Part shown: positions 1-11,948 of the stretch, in pieces | Position numbering within the stretch: position 1 is the stretch's first letter | How the letters are laid out: each line of letters opens with the position of its first letter | NCBI GenBank assembly: GCA_964036045.1 | Contig: OZ038383.1 | Coordinates: 33,809,394-33,873,393 of the forward strand | Direction of reading: 5' to 3' | Length of the DNA: 64,000 nt | Source of the DNA: Eutreptiella sp. 'Long Island Sound 2002' | Lineage: Eukaryota > Euglenozoa > Euglenophyceae > Eutreptiales > Eutreptiaceae | The notes under the pieces: generated by a model | What the model was told of the DNA's origin: nothing | Databases searched by the model: none | Seen by the model: only the letters and a program-made list of their open reading frames with translations | Position numbers and translations under genes: made by a program

Positions 1-3000
1 CCAGTCCCGTACATGTGCAGGTTAACATTGTTCTGTGTGTACGCCAACTGAGAAGAGGTAGACGACGCGGGGGACGACTCAAAGGGCAAGACTTAAATCC
101 AACAGTGGTCCATTCAACCAGCCACGTCGAGCTGCTTTAGGGTCCCTGGAGAAAGGCCTGTAGACGCATGGGTCTCGAATGAGGCCTGATTGGCTATAGG
201 GCAGGTGCAGAGGAGGAGGCTTGCAGAGGTGGTGTTCATTCCCCCCTCCCCTGGAGTGTTTTCCTGAGATTTGCTCCTTGTCATTTAGGTTTTTCTTTCG
301 TGTGGTTAATTGCTGGGACTGTGGTGATTGGCTAGAGTGGTGGGTTGAGGTTGTTTGCTGGGGTCATTGGCTGGGACCATCCACCGACCAGCGCCCCTAA
401 TGATACGGTATGGACCCACCAAATTGTTGGCGGTCGATACCACTGGCACAGCACATGGGCTGCTCGCTGTGTGTTTGATGTGAGCTGGAAGATCCTGGTG
501 TGCCACTGTTGCCTTGCATTGGCGGTTGCCCTCCGCACCGTCTCCACCACACATGCGGCCCCTGCCCCAACAGCCCTCCAAGGTGTTTGACAGTTAAAAG
601 AAATGGATTGCAGCAAAACCTCCATACTCCACCACCGACACTAGCAGCAGCACCCCCACCGAAACCATCCTTCCCCGTATAATGCTCCCCCATGCCCTTC
701 CTCCCTATTTCCCCCCGAGCCCCATGTACTTGTTCTCTGTGGATTGCAACCCCAGTCCTTGGTCCCCGTTGGTGGCCAAGGCACGTGTAGATCATGGGGT
801 GGGGAGGGGGGTTATGGGGGTGGTTATCCATGATGTGTGTGTTCAACGCAATGCCACAGGCAACAAGCAAAGTCGTATGTGCGCGTGAGGTGAAGTGTGG
901 TGAACCACGCAAACTGATCGGACCTCCCAGTTCGTCCCACTGGATACAAAGACCGGTCCAGAACGGTCGTCCGGTCTGCCAAACTAGACTACATGCGTAA
1001 CTCTAAACCTTCATTGAACCATCAGAAATAACCAAAACCAAAAGATTTGCAACATGCAAAAACCCTTGACCCAACTTTCCACACAAATGTCACATTTTGC
1101 ACAAATGTTCAAACTGGATCGCCGCTGAGCCATAGTAGCCAAAGGAATATGCACTACAGCAATCCAACTCATGTGCTTTCTACTAGTCCCACTCATACGC
1201 TTTGTTGCAATCCCATGTGTGTGTCTAATGTTTTAGGCCCACTCATATGCTCTATGGTCCCTTCCATATGCACGGCTACATTGCCACTCACATGCGGTGA
1301 AGCAAGCTGACCATTTCACTCTTTAAACATACCCATAAATTATCCCCCTAAAGGACCACACTGCAGGACCCCCTTGCAGGCACCCATGAAAGAATAACCA
1401 TGAAGGAACCCCTCTCAACTACCCCCTACTGCTCACACTAAAGGACATAACATCTAGATGGTTTTGACACTTTTTCAACCAAAAAAAAAGATTCAAGTAT
1501 GGTTGAAAAAAATCTGAAAACCACTAGTTTTAGCAGCATCCCAACACACTAAAGGATCCCTGCTGAAAAAATGCATTTTTCACCCCTTGGTGACCCTTTG
1601 TGGGCCCAAAGATGAAGGCTCATTTGGGGCACAAGATGCGTTTGGGCCGTCTTGTGCCTCTCTTTCGCCTTCTCCCCTTCCCTTGCCATGTTCATTTAAG
1701 CGAGCGCAAACGGAACGGTACTTGAGCTCATATCTGCAACGGTGTCCCCGTGGCATCCAACCCCGTTCCGCGTCCGTAGACCTTACTTTGGCATGTCAAC
1801 GATGTTGCACATTCACCAAAATGCGTGATCCACCTTGACTGAGGAATCGTTGATCTTTGTAAATACTTCTCCACGAACATTTGGTTGTGGGGGCGCATTT
1901 GTCAAATAGTGCAAGTGATTCACGCTAGGGATGTAGGGCCTTACACTTGGACTTCCCCGAGACACTTCATTTGTACAATTGGAAATACAAGTCAATTGTC
2001 GGATCATACACACGGGGCACTATACACCACCCCCCCCAACCCCACTTGGTTGGGCCAACCAAATAGCCCCCCTCCCTCTGTGCCGAGAGTTGCATTAAAT
2101 TCGACGCGTACATGAAGAAGAGTGTCGCCCCTTTGAGTTCACGTGGGCAATAGGTGGAGGGTGCACATACGAAATTCGAGCGGCATTGGGGTCCCTCCTG
2201 TGACAACCCGCGCGCATCCCCAAAATGCAGTTCCCGAGGCCAAAATTGTGGGAATATGAAACTCCGTCCACTTGGGCACCTTGAAAGGGCGCACGGCAAG
2301 GGACAAGGGGCATCTTCGCAAAACCAAACAACGTGTTTGACTACTTTGGTGCGAGCTTGCGCGCAAACAAAGGGCATACTTCCATCGTTAACATGTGTAC
2401 TACACCTCCATGCTCATCGCGTGGTTGGAAGAAACTCGGCAAGTTGTCATGTTTGGTTAAGGGCTTACGAGGCGCTTGAGCTATAGTTGCCTGAACATCC
2501 ACGGAACAGCTCGACAATGGAGCATCAAGCCGCGTGTGTGCTTTGATGTCACATGCTTGGGTTTTCAAAGGCAGTTTGTTCCTCCTGTCGACCACCCTGT
2601 GAAACAGGCGGTGGCAAGCACATTCCCAACGTAGATAAGGTTCTATCACGCTTGGACTAAGGGGACGAAAGCAAAGCGTCGTGGCGTTGAAACAACTTCT
2701 CCACTTAAATGCGATTTTCGAACACCTTGGATGGTTGCTTTGTTTTGATTGTCCTTTTAAAGAACGTGTCTCTGGAGGCTTGTGAGATGTGTTTGTCCTC
2801 TTTGCCGAGCGCACCCAAGTCCTAAAATACATGGTACTCCTAGAAAAGACCAACCATGACTCCCATCAACGCTGATAAACAAAAGCCAATTCCCTTTGGT
2901 TTCCGATTCTTGCACTTAGGTCTTGCCCACCAAAACACGCTATAGCAATGCTTTGATTTGGAGGGACCTACTTCCGCGATTTGCAACCCATACTTCCTGC

Positions 3001-3590
3001 ATGGACCAGGACACATGTGCAAGGTGTTGCAATGCACACGTGTCAGAGAGGAGTGCCGCCGCAAACGTGCTAGGAAGTATCCTATGTGATGTGCATGGAC
3101 TACATTCTTGTGCGAACGGCGGTCCGCGGATCACTGATCCGCGGGGGTCCAAACCCCCCCCCACCCCCCCCACCAAATGATCGGCGGATCACGGATCACC
3201 CACCCCATAACCCCCCCCTGCCATGCCAAGCAAAATGATCCGCAATTTTCCGGACCACCAATTTCGGACACGTGGACCGTCCTAGGGGCTTGTGAAGATA
3301 ATCCTAGGGGCCCAAGAACCCGGGATCGTGATGCGTACACATATGGAATCATGCCAACAAAAAGAAGGCGGGCACATGCAAAGCAAAGCAATGGAAATGT
3401 TGGATAACTTGGATAAAAATCCCGCCACCGGCATGGGAAAAAGGTTTCCACTGTACAAACACTATACATTTTCGTTTTGAGTACTCACCTTTGATTGGTG
3501 TGTTAGTTTCGATTGTTTATGCAGGGGAGTGGGAAATGGGTACCGGGTTAGAGCAAGGCAAGGGGTAAGGGGCACGGAGTAAAAGAAATG
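1..3590. other. Non-coding stretch, no recognisable gene
   Basis: No reading frame here shows a recognisable domain, and the short open frames on both strands have compositions expected by chance. Around 1160-1300 the motif CCACTCATRTGC recurs several times in degenerate form. At about 1472-1510 a short inverted repeat (TTTTTCAACC facing GGTTGAAAAA) could form a hairpin. Nothing else is identifiable; it may be old transposon debris. Confidence 0.6.
3124..3144. repeat. Near-perfect palindrome
   Basis: Ten-base arms (CCGCGGATCA and TGATCCGCGG) flank a single central C. A related GGCGGATCACGGATCA string follows at about 3182, so the motif is locally repeated. No function can be assigned. Confidence 0.7.
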
Positions 3591-3639
3591 ATGCACCAAT
3601 TCATAAGCAAGAAAAATGATCCGAAGACACAACATAAGT

Positions 3640-3900
3640 GACACCTGGAGCATGCACAAAAGAAGATTTTGATCCAACAATTTGTGTTGCAAAAAATGAT
3701 GCAAAAATGTAACTTCCAAGTGTAAGTATCACCCTGAGCACACACAAAGCAAGATATTGATCCACCTATTTGTGTGGCAAAAAATGATCCAAAAATGTAA
3801 CTTCCAAATGTAAGTATCACTTGGAGTATGCACAAAGCAAGATGTTGATGCAAAAGATGATGGAAAATGTAACTTCCAACTATAAGTATCAGGTAGCAAC
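3640..3900. repeat. Degenerate tandem repeat, unit about 88 bp
   Basis: The block AATGTAACTTCCAA followed by a TAAGTATCA-type string recurs near 3706, 3794 and 3866. The first spacing is 88 bp and the second is shortened to about 72 bp. The units also share TTGATCCA and CACAAAGCAAGAT strings. Weaker traces continue to about 3975. There is no coding potential. Confidence 0.75.
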
Positions 3901-3975
3901 ATATTGGACCAACAATGTGTCTCAGAAAAAACGATCCAAAGATGGAAATTCACTTGTTCCAACAATTTGACTTCC

Positions 3976-4881
3976 ACAAAATGATCCACAAGTCCACAAG
4001 ACCATTGGCACAGAGTTGAAAATGCAATGGGGGTGCCCACCACCTGCGTCTACGGATGGCATAACCCATACACTCACTCCCCCACAGCCCGCCCGGCCTC
4101 CCTCCCTCCGTCCCTCCAAGTGTACAATGCATTAATCCATTGAAGGAAAGACATATCGCAGTTGTCTCTTGCACTAAATACTAGCACTGGCAATGGCTTG
4201 TTGCCTGCCTCATTGTCAACACAAGTGGTTGGACGCAGGGAGCCTTGGCCTTTTGCCACTTGGCACGATGAACACGCACCTTGTTAGCTTCCATTGGATC
4301 CGTCGCTTGTCCCTTTTGTTTGGCCGCCTTTTTGTAGGGCATTGCACGTGCGCTCATTCCTATCTTTTCGAACATTCAAGATGCCTTGCAACGCCGGCGA
4401 CCTTGAGACGGCCTGGTGGTCATTGTACCCCTCTTCCTCAGGTGCTAGATGATGGCCATGAAAAGAACGCAAGACGAAGGCAACACCAATGGCACATCAA
4501 ATTGTGAAGCCACTGGAGGATACCCTTTTTTGCGCCACGCACATGAAGGTCACGAAATACTTTTTGGGCCTCACGTGCACGACGACGGACATCAACAATG
4601 GGAATAGGAACTGATTTACCACACTAGCAAAATTTGATCCTTTGGACCCCATCGTCACTTTTTTTCATAGTCATGACTTCATCTACCTATGCAATTGTTA
4701 CTTTCGGGTACAAAACTATTTTTTTCGGTTACAATAAAATGTGGTGAAAACTACTTTCAGGGTAAAGGTCACAAGAAAATATCTGCGTAGAGGGGTCACA
4801 AGCCATAGTACAATTGCGCGGAGCAGTCAAAAGGGGGTTTTGGGCCAAAAAAAGGGCATCTCAAGCGCTTGTGACCGCCTG
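3976..4881. other. Non-coding stretch before the DIRS element
   Basis: I see no gene, clear repeat or structural RNA here. It is the left flank of the DIRS-type element that begins at about 4882. Confidence 0.5.
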
Positions 4882-4990
4882 GAAGGGTCAGTCGAGCCAC
4901 CACTCACCACTGGAGTCCACACTTCTTGTCGCCGGAGTACCGCTTCTGTTGCCGGCGGTTGGCTGATTGCCCTGCTCCCACAGATTCGTC
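4882..4990 (+). repeat. DIRS left terminal repeat
   Basis: Bases 4885-4915 are the reverse complement, with about one mismatch, of 9046-9075 in the internal complementary region. Bases 4911-4990 are an imperfect reverse complement of 9355-9419 in the right terminal repeat. The exact outer base is inferred from the join preserved in the internal region and could be off by a few bases. Confidence 0.85.
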
Positions 4991-5051
4991 TGGTGCAAGT
5001 TTTTTGTGGGAGTACAAGAACTTGAAGGTAAATTTATTCGTTTTTTGTACT

Positions 5052-6290
5052 ATGGAATCTTCTTATCTCTGCAACCTGGTCAGTGGTGATGAGGCCTCAT
5101 TCGAACATGCTTGGGGATTACTTATCAATGATTTCTTGAATGCGGTGCCTATGGTGCGTGAAGAATTGCGGCAAGCTGTGGTGGTCAAGGCAGAATTCGG
5201 AAAGGTTCCGGCATAGGTCAAGCACAATTATCAAGGTTTATCTACCAATGGACGGGAGTGCGAATCATGACTAGTGATTGGTCCAAGTACCGTGACATCG
5301 TGGTGTGCGCGCTTGCACTATACTACCGGACCTTAGTAACGAATTTGCCCATGCGGCGTTCAAGTTGTGCGACAAGTTGGAAGATGTAAATGAGGACAAG
5401 GACGAGGATGACGATGAGAAAAAGCCCATTGCTATGCCGTGGGATGCCGCTCATGTGCCGTTGCCTCCGTCTTTGGTTGATTCATTCCGTAAAACACGTG
5501 TCGCTATGGATGGGGCGGAGAAGGATGTCCCATTTGTTTTAGACATTCCTCATGAGGCGCAAAACAACAATCACAAATCCGACAAGGAGAATAAGCTTGA
5601 CAAATTACATCGTGCGTGGCAATCACAAGCACTCCAAGCCCTTCGCGTAGCGGCGGTGTTTGAGCATGCCATGAAAGGCAATGAAGTTGAGTTCCCCGCC
5701 AAAGAATTATTTTTGCGGTTGTTTGCATTGCTTGGAGATTTGGAGACCAAGATTTGTGACCATCGAAAAGGGGTTTCCATGCCACATGCGGTCGTGAAGG
5801 ATAAGGTAAACGGACCAGTTAGTCCCCCCTGCCCTAATAGTCCCCACTAGACGAATAGGTGCTTTTTTGCGAACCACTAGAAAAAGGTACGAGACATTTT
5901 GGTAGAAGATATAATAGGTTGTATGATACCATTGTGTTTAAAATTAATTGTTGGCCATGTCGTAGATTTTTTTGAGGTGGGGCTGATCGGGTCAAGAGGG
6001 ATTAACTGGTCCGTTTACCTTAATCCTCTTTTTGGGAAAGACGATTTGGCGGTTGCTGCTTTGCGAAAAAAGGTGAACAAGCAAGGAGGTTACAACAATA
6101 ATAATTTCCGTGGCCGCGGTCATGGCGGATATTCCTACTCCTATGGGAAAGGTTACGGACGCTATCAAGGATGACGTGGCGGCTCCTACTATCAAGGACA
6201 ACAAGGACACTATCAAGGAGGATATCACAACAACAAAAATTCCGGATGTGGCTCCCAAGGCCGAGGCGGTTCGTCCAAGGGCGGAAAATG
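5052..6290 (+). pseudogene. DIRS gag-like protein, broken
   Basis: A start at 5052 opens a frame that stops at 5216; coding resumes by frameshift near 5300 and runs to 5850 with an acidic patch (DEDDDEKK). It continues in the same frame after a 219-bp insert, from about 6022. The C-terminus is rich in Gly, Tyr and Gln with RGG-like motifs (NFRGRGHGG, then GGSYYQGQQGHYQGGY beyond a TGA ending at 6174), a composition typical of RNA-binding tails. No capsid fold can be recognised by eye; the gag call rests on position before RT and on the basic Gly-rich tail. Breaks: stop at 5214-5216, frameshift near 5320, insert, TGA at 6172-6174. Confidence 0.6.
5803..6021. mobile_element. 219-bp insert with inverted ends (MITE- or introner-like)
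   Basis: Bases 5803-5820 and 6004-6021 are perfect 18-bp inverted repeats (AAGGTAAACGGACCAGTT), and the similarity extends imperfectly a further ~8 bp on both sides. The length is exactly 73 codons, and gag coding lies in the same frame on each side. The insert itself contains stops. The left edge reads AAG|GTAAAC, which resembles a 5' splice site. It could be a small non-autonomous DNA transposon, or an intron derived from one. I could not define a target duplication. Confidence 0.65.
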
Positions 6291-6463
6291 ACGGTACGCT
6301 ACCGATCCCAAGACGACTTCACGCTCACCGGAGATGGTGGAGGCGAAATGCCCCAAAAAAGTTCGCCCGGTTGTTTCATCAAGGGCTTATACCTGGGTTC
6401 AATTGCGGCAAAATTTACTCAAATGCCGCCCTTCCACCCGAATACCGCGCAGGTTCCTAAACC

Positions 6464-7900
6464 GTGCTTGGTTATGTTAGTCCAGGTATTTGTAGAAAGC
6501 TTGAGCCGTGGGAGATCCCGCTTGTGATTCCCAAACGTGACTCCGATAAGTGGCGTTTCATTACAAATTTGCGTCAATTGAATAGACATTTGCGCTTGAA
6601 GCGTTTTTCTTTGGATACGTGGCGATCCATTTTTCCTATGCTTAGAAAAAGCCAATACGCGTGCAAGGTGGATCTCAAAGATGCATATTTCCACGTACCG
6701 CTTAGTAGTGAGTTGCAACGGTATGTGTGTTTCCGTTTTAGGGATGAAGTGTTTCAGTTTCTTGCAATGCCTTTCGGTATTTCCATGGCCCCGGCGGTGT
6801 GGACATCGGTGATGGATGTTTGCGCCGCCATCTGGCGCAAACATGGCCTTTTAGTTTACCTTTATTTCGACGACATTTTGATTTTAGGAGACGATCCGGT
6901 TTCATGTGCATCGGCCCGTGACTTTGTGCTGCAGACCCTTCGTGATGCGGGTTTGTGTGTCAATTATGAAAAGTCGTTGAACCGTCACAACTTATCCATT
7001 TTTTGGAAGTGTGCATTAATTTTGCCACAGGCCGTCTCGAGATTCCACCCGCAAAGAGAAAGGACTAGCGATGCGAAATTGGCAAGCTCGTTACCAAATC
7101 CGACATGTCACTCCGGCAAGCGGCGTGCGTGCTTGGAAAGGTACGTAGCCTTTTGGTTGTGTTTCCTGCGTTGCGCATTTTTCACAACGCGTTGGCAGCA
7201 TGGGTGCAAACTGCACATGACATGGGTTACGCCTTTGTTTCGGTTGTTCCCTCAGATGTCAAGGCACAGGCCAGGGAGTGCAAGCAATTGCTGAAAGATT
7301 GGTCGGGGCGCCCCTTCGATACGGCGGTCACTCGGCAAGTTGCTAGCGATGCCTCGGACCATGACCTAGGAGGTATCGACCTGCAGTGTGGGCGCATTGT
7401 CCATGACTATTTTAGGCAATTTTCGAGCTTGCACATCAACGCCAAAGAGTTGATGGCCTCAGAATACACCGTATTGAGTTTGGTGAAGCCGCACGATACA
7501 CTTAGGCTTCTGATGGACAATTCCACTGCATTCTTTAGTGCTTAAGGGAGGAGGCCGTCTTCGGCATTTGAATGATCGCATTCGCATATCGTTTCGTTTT
7601 TGCATTTATAACAGTATTGAGCTTCGTCCGGAGTGGGTTCCTACCGATGAGATGCCCGCGGATGCCATTTCCCCATGGGGGCCCGACTATGCGGACTATT
7701 CTTTATCTCATGTCATGCCACACCTTGTTTTTTCCCATTTCCAGGCCGTTTGCCGGCCCCGAGTCAATATCTTTGCGACTTACTTAAACTCGAAGTGTCC
7801 CGTGTACGTGGGGAAGTATCCCAGCCCCTTCTGCAAGATGACCGACGCCTGGTCGTGCGACCTCCGGTCAGTGCGGTGGGCATACACCCATCCTCCTTGA
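6464..7900 (+). pseudogene. DIRS reverse transcriptase and RNase H, frameshifted
   Basis: RT occupies about 6490-7060. Visible motifs include PLVIPKRDSDKWRFI, the catalytic-aspartate strand KVDLKDAYFHVPL, the FLAMPFGISMAP strand and the polymerase box LYFDDILILG (YFDD in place of the usual YxDD). A frameshift near 7060-7105 leads to the RNase H part, with ASDASDHDLGG (first Asp), INAKELMA (Glu) and LLMDNSTA (second Asp). A second frameshift near 7538 leads to the RNase H tail (WVPTDEMPADAISP). The RT type and the RT-RNase H-recombinase order match DIRS and PAT-like elements. Two frameshifts make this copy non-functional unless recoded. Confidence 0.88.
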
Positions 7901-8010
7901 TCCTGTTGTGTCTCTCGCGCCTGCCCCATTTTCCCGCGCTCAGCGTTATCCTCGTGGTGCCCTGGGAGGACTCCAGTCCGTGGTGGCCCCTACTGCTGCG
8001 GCTGCGAGAT
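7755..8010 (+). pseudogene. Dam-methyltransferase-like segment of the DIRS element
   Basis: After RNase H the frame reads VNIFATYLNSKCPVY, then DAWSCDL and RWAYTHPP, where it stops at 7900. In another frame it continues as SLILLCLSRL, LSVILVVPWED and SPWWPLLL. The order (FA, Asn, Tyr, W, x-H-P-P, hydrophobic strand, P-W, WW) resembles phage-type DNA N6-adenine methyltransferases. A methyltransferase-like domain is known from DIRS elements at this position. THPP replaces the catalytic NPPY/F, so activity is doubtful. Comparable segments occur in the three Ty3 elements of this window. Confidence 0.6.
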
Positions 8011-9149
8011 CCGTTTTGCCCCCCCCTCCGTGTGGTGAAGCACCGGGGTCTGTTGTACAACTGCTTAGGTCGGGCAATGCCGCCCCCGCGACGGGATTTG
8101 ATTTGTGTACATGTGTCCTGTCGGTTTTACAATCCTTTGGGTATTCTACACCAGCCACTGAGGCCCATTTGGGCCGTGCCCAGCGGTCAATCCGCAGGTA
8201 CAATGCTTTGTTTTAATGGCTAGTGGCCATGTTACAAGAGAGGGAGGTTGAAGTGCAGCGTGCGAGTGTGCCCCAGTTGTCGAGCGCGCTCTGTGACTCC
8301 GCCGTGTGTTCCGCGTCGCATGCTAGAAATGCCTACTCCGCGTTGTTGCTTTTTCCGCACATGTCCTTCCTTCGCTTCTATGAAGTCATGAAGCACCTTC
8401 GCAAGCGCTGGAATCACGCCGCGCCCAACTATGGCGCGATCTTTGATGCTATCCCTTTTTTGCGGCGCCTTTTGGCACGTCCTTTGAACAGGTCCTCTGT
8501 TTCTCAGGTTCGTGATCGTCTGTTGATTGTCTGGCGTCTGTTCCAGTTACACCGCTCTGTAAATTTGGAGCATGCTAGGCGTGCAGTTTCTGAGGTAAAT
8601 GGCAAGTGCTATATATTGGCTAAACAAAAAGGTTGGACGGAGTACCGGTGGGAGCAAGTTTTGTCGTTCCCCTCCAACCATGACGCCATTCCTTGGCATC
8701 TTTTGCTGTTGTACGCTAAGCTCACTGAGCTTCTGCTGCCCAAGGGCACGAAGGAGGGTCGGCCTGTCTGCTGGTCGCTTTCGCGGCCTTATAAACCTAT
8801 TGGGGCCAAACGCCTCGCTGCGCTCACCAAGAACGTGTTGCAGGCCCATGGCGTCGACACCACGGTATGGCAAGTGCACTCGACAAGAGGCGCTGGTGTT
8901 GATATGTTTTCTTCCTGGAGCATTGCGCCTGAAGTTGTTTCTCACATTGGATCCTGGAGTAGTTTAGTAGCGTTTTGTAAACACTACATGAGACTTAATG
9001 CCGTCGCCCACGTGCAGACCGTGGTGCACACCCATTTGGACACAGCTCCAGTGGTGAGTGGTGGCTCAACTGACCTTTCGCTTAGTCGTAGTAGGGAACC
9101 CGACTTGGGACGGAGTGAAGGGGAAGGAGAGACAATAGTCAACACTTGA
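7908..9149 (+). pseudogene. DIRS tyrosine recombinase
   Basis: The frame runs from 7908 and is interrupted only by a TAA at 8214-8216; the main part is 8223-9149. An N-terminal Pro/Ala-rich part is followed by a helical core-binding region and the catalytic domain. Visible catalytic pattern: an Arg in the helix RLFQLHRSVNL, H-x-x-R in VHSTRGAGVD, the His of SHIGSW and the Tyr of KHYMRL. This is the usual R...HxxR...H/W...Y arrangement of tyrosine recombinases. Its role would be to insert the circular cDNA at short matching sites. The reading frame ends inside the internal complementary region (9046-9148), so the last ~35 codons double as structural DNA. The gene overlaps the methyltransferase-like segment in a different frame. 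Confidence 0.85.
9046..9148 (+). repeat. DIRS internal complementary region
   Basis: Its first half (9046-9075) is the reverse complement of the left extremity and its second half (about 9083-9148) of the right extremity (9420-9483). The two are joined in circle-junction order. In DIRS-1 this region is thought to template completion of the two ends during replication. Confidence 0.88.
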
Positions 9150-9354
9150 CCCGCCCACCCATCTCGTTTTTCAATGGGCGAAGCACCGCGGTCCGCGCGC
9201 GCAAATCGTGGCAGTAAACGGCCGTGCTCGCCTCCTACCGAGCTTGATGAGCGCCCGCGACAGGTGGTGCGCCGCGAAGCCAAGCGCCAGGTCACTCGTT
9301 TTGCTTTGCACGATCTTTGATGGTTGGCTGGCGTATACTATCTTCTGTGTGAGA

Positions 9355-9483
9355 GCTGGGCAACCAGCCAACCTTGACAACAGAAACGGTACGCCGGCGA
9401 CAAGAAGTGTGGACTCCAGTGTTGACTTGTGTTCTCCTTCCCTTTCACTCCGTCCCAGGTCGCGTTCCCTACTAGGACTAAGC
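9355..9483 (+). repeat. DIRS right terminal repeat
   Basis: 9355-9419 is inverted relative to 4911-4990 (shared core CGGCGACAAGAAGTGTGG). 9420-9483 is inverted relative to the second half of the internal complementary region. The element appears to end at about 9483, after ACTAAGC. Confidence 0.85.
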
Positions 9484-11239
9484 CTACGGTGGGCAGACCT
9501 ATGCCAGCTGCCCCTTCTTTACACGTTCAGATCTATGGCATTCAGCCAAGCTGATTTGCTGCCCACTGCTGCAATGCTGTCAACGGGTGTTGCAATTGTT
9601 ATATTATCCAGATGTTGACTCTCAGCTCATGTTTCATGAAAAAGTTGCCACACTACCACACAAGGCCGACATTAAGTTTTCTCCCAAACGATTGTTCAAT
9701 AGGGTGGTTGAAAACATGGTACCCATCAAACGGACCACCGTCCGTCCTTTGCGGGGTACATAATCATGTAACCTTTGCATTTTCGATTTGCTGCATAGTT
9801 TGTGTTTGCAACTCGATATTTGCGCATCTGCATGATAGATAAGCTATTGGTAACATAAATTGCAAGGAAATTTTCTTTTTCGCATCCTTCCAAGTGATGT
9901 ATGTGCTGCATGTCGATCTGTAGCATGTGAAGCCACTTTGGTGGTGAATGGAGACAGATGCACCCAAAGACTTCGAGAATTGCCTCGGACACGAGCAAGG
10001 TCACAACAACAGCATTGCTAGGGCCTTAACATTGCGTGAATAGAACATTACCTACCGTGATGCAGTGCTACGAGCCAAACCCATTCGCAAATCCAAGCTG
10101 CTGTGCACAAAGTTCCAGAACATTGATGCTAGTGCTGTGTCGAATCCGAGCAAGTGTTCGGAAACTGAGTTGCGGTCGCCGGATAAGTCGGTGCACACAT
10201 TGTTGTGCAAGGAGGGTGGTGGTGAAAAGGTGCTTGAGACACGTGCAAGTTGGCAAAAATTGTAGAATTCTTTTTCGACGCAATCTGCTCCACAACCAAA
10301 CACCTTTTGCTCAGCGTCGTCGGCGAAAGTGTAGCTAAGGAACTTTTCGTCGCCGACGACCAGATATGCTTTTTTCGCACGGGCAACCTCTTTTTCTGCT
10401 CTGCTTGGTTGTACATCGAGATTGGGAGCACAGTTTGTTGACATTCAAGCTGCCTACATTCGTGACGGCCTCCAAATTGCCTAGAAGTTTCCTGTTATGA
10501 GACTCAAAGTGTTTGCGTGGTGATCTTCCTTCTTTACCGGTCAATTTGGTGCTGAAAGGAACTTGGCAGCACAATTTGTTGAAATCCAATTTGTCTGCCT
10601 TCGTGGTGCTCTCCAACTTGCCTGAACTTTCCTTTTCATGAGCCTCACGGAGTTTGCATAGTGGTAATGTTGAGCTAAACAGTGGTCAATGGGGCCCTTT
10701 CCGAACTTTTGGACCCACATGCATGCCTAATCTGCAGTGCAATTGCCAAGTTAAGAACAAATGCGGTCTTCTTTTGTGTCGATAGGGCACAATGTGGAAG
10801 ATAGTGGTGGCTGAAAGAGTTTTGGGCTACCAGAAAATCTTCCTACCGTCATAAAGGTGAGAACAAGGTCTCTTTGGGGCCCCTAGGGTATGCGTGTAGT
10901 GTTGCAACTTTGCCCCTACCCTTATACTCTTTGTCCATAGACAACCACCTTGGTGTAGTAGTGCCCAATGCGCAAAATGGCCGACAATGTTCAAAGAATG
11001 GTCCAAAAGTGATGCACGGATCACCACCCTCCAAAACTACCGCCCACTGCCCACTGTTTGGATCAATAATGATCCGCATAATGTTGTGGTTCGACTTTGA
11101 GGGTGTCCTGTTTCTCGAAAATCTGAAAATACGACAACCTTTCTGCAGGATCTTCAAGCGTGGCACCAAATCGAACCCAATCCACGATTCCAAGACAAAA
11201 ACCCTGGTCAAGGATATCGAAATAAGTGAGAGAAAGTCA
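9484..11239. other. Non-coding stretch with a local duplication and a hairpin
   Basis: No gene is recognisable. Bases about 10431-10545 and 10572-10680 are a diverged tandem duplication with a unit of about 141 bp. An 11-bp perfect inverted repeat (GTCGTCGGCGA at 10316-10326, complement at 10350-10360) could form a hairpin. Neither suggests a known function. Confidence 0.55.
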
Positions 11240-11948
11240 CCACCATGTCTTTCTTAGGGTACTTGATCCAGGCCAAGTCCCTCCCTAAACCTTGGGAAGT
11301 TATGAAGACTAACACTCAATCATTTTAACCACTCTTTTTTAGGTTTTTAATACATTTTTCAAAGTAACTAGGGTTATAACCCTAGCCCCCCATGAAATTC
11401 ACCCCTACCACTCAAGTGAGCGGAGGTATCTTCCTTCATGGAGGTAATACCGAAAAAAAAATAGGCATTTCATGCCTTGGGCCCTACTGGTTAAGCCTAA
11501 TGATCACCCACCTCAGGACCCCTATACTCAATGGCTTTGCATAGTTATTGTGGGCCTACGTTTTAACTGATCCTGAATGCAGCTGCTTGGCCATGCTGGC
11601 AAAGCCATATCCTGTGTCTGGCCCAGCCTACATGCCCCAGATTCCTAACCTACACCATTGCATGTCAAAAGGTGCACATGACATGCTTTGGACTATTTCT
11701 GTGGCCAGACTTATGTCAGTTTTCCGCATAAAAATCATTTGTTTCGCCCTTTTGTGATTGAATCTTTCTACTTAACCTTGCATTGTTTATTTGCAGCCCT
11801 TATGTGACACATTGGATTTCCAAACTATTCATTGATTTGATCCACATCCTGTTCATGCTCTACTTGCCACTGTGGTCCTGTTTTCCAAGTCCAAAAACCT
11901 GCGAGATTTCATCAAAACCTTTAGGGCACGAATTAAGAATATTCTTTC
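11240..11948 (+). repeat. LTR/leader region of Ty3 element C
   Basis: This stretch aligns along its length with 38600-39329 upstream of element B. Shared strings include CATGTCTTTCTT, AACTAGGGTTATAACCCTAG and TATCTTCCTTCATGGAGG. Both copies end at a primer-binding-site-like sequence. They are therefore the 5' LTR or LTR plus leader of two related Ty3 elements. The outer LTR boundary cannot be fixed because the matching 3' LTR was not found. Confidence 0.7.

Larger units (their letters stand above)
4882..9483 (+). mobile_element. DIRS-type tyrosine-recombinase retrotransposon
   Basis: This 4.6-kb element shows the features that define the DIRS order. It has inverted terminal regions (about 4911-4990 against 9355-9419) and an internal complementary region at 9046-9148 whose two halves are reverse complements of the left extremity (4885-4915) and of the right extremity (about 9420-9483). 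In place of a DDE integrase it has a tyrosine recombinase. Coding order is gag, RT, RNase H, Dam-like segment, recombinase. Elements of this type are thought to integrate as circles, with the internal region templating the joined ends, which is consistent with no obvious target duplication. Several frameshifts and stops mean this copy is probably defective. Confidence 0.9.

Noticed and set aside
3640-3975. CRISPR-like array
   Set aside because: Units are diverged throughout with no constant repeat and variable spacer, and the window is eukaryotic.
1-4700. Short frames of 60-170 codons on both strands
   Set aside because: No domain, no start context and overlapping frames on both strands; consistent with chance.
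10316-10360. Hairpin as a structural RNA or terminator
   Set aside because: An isolated 11-bp stem in non-coding DNA with no neighbouring gene is not enough evidence.
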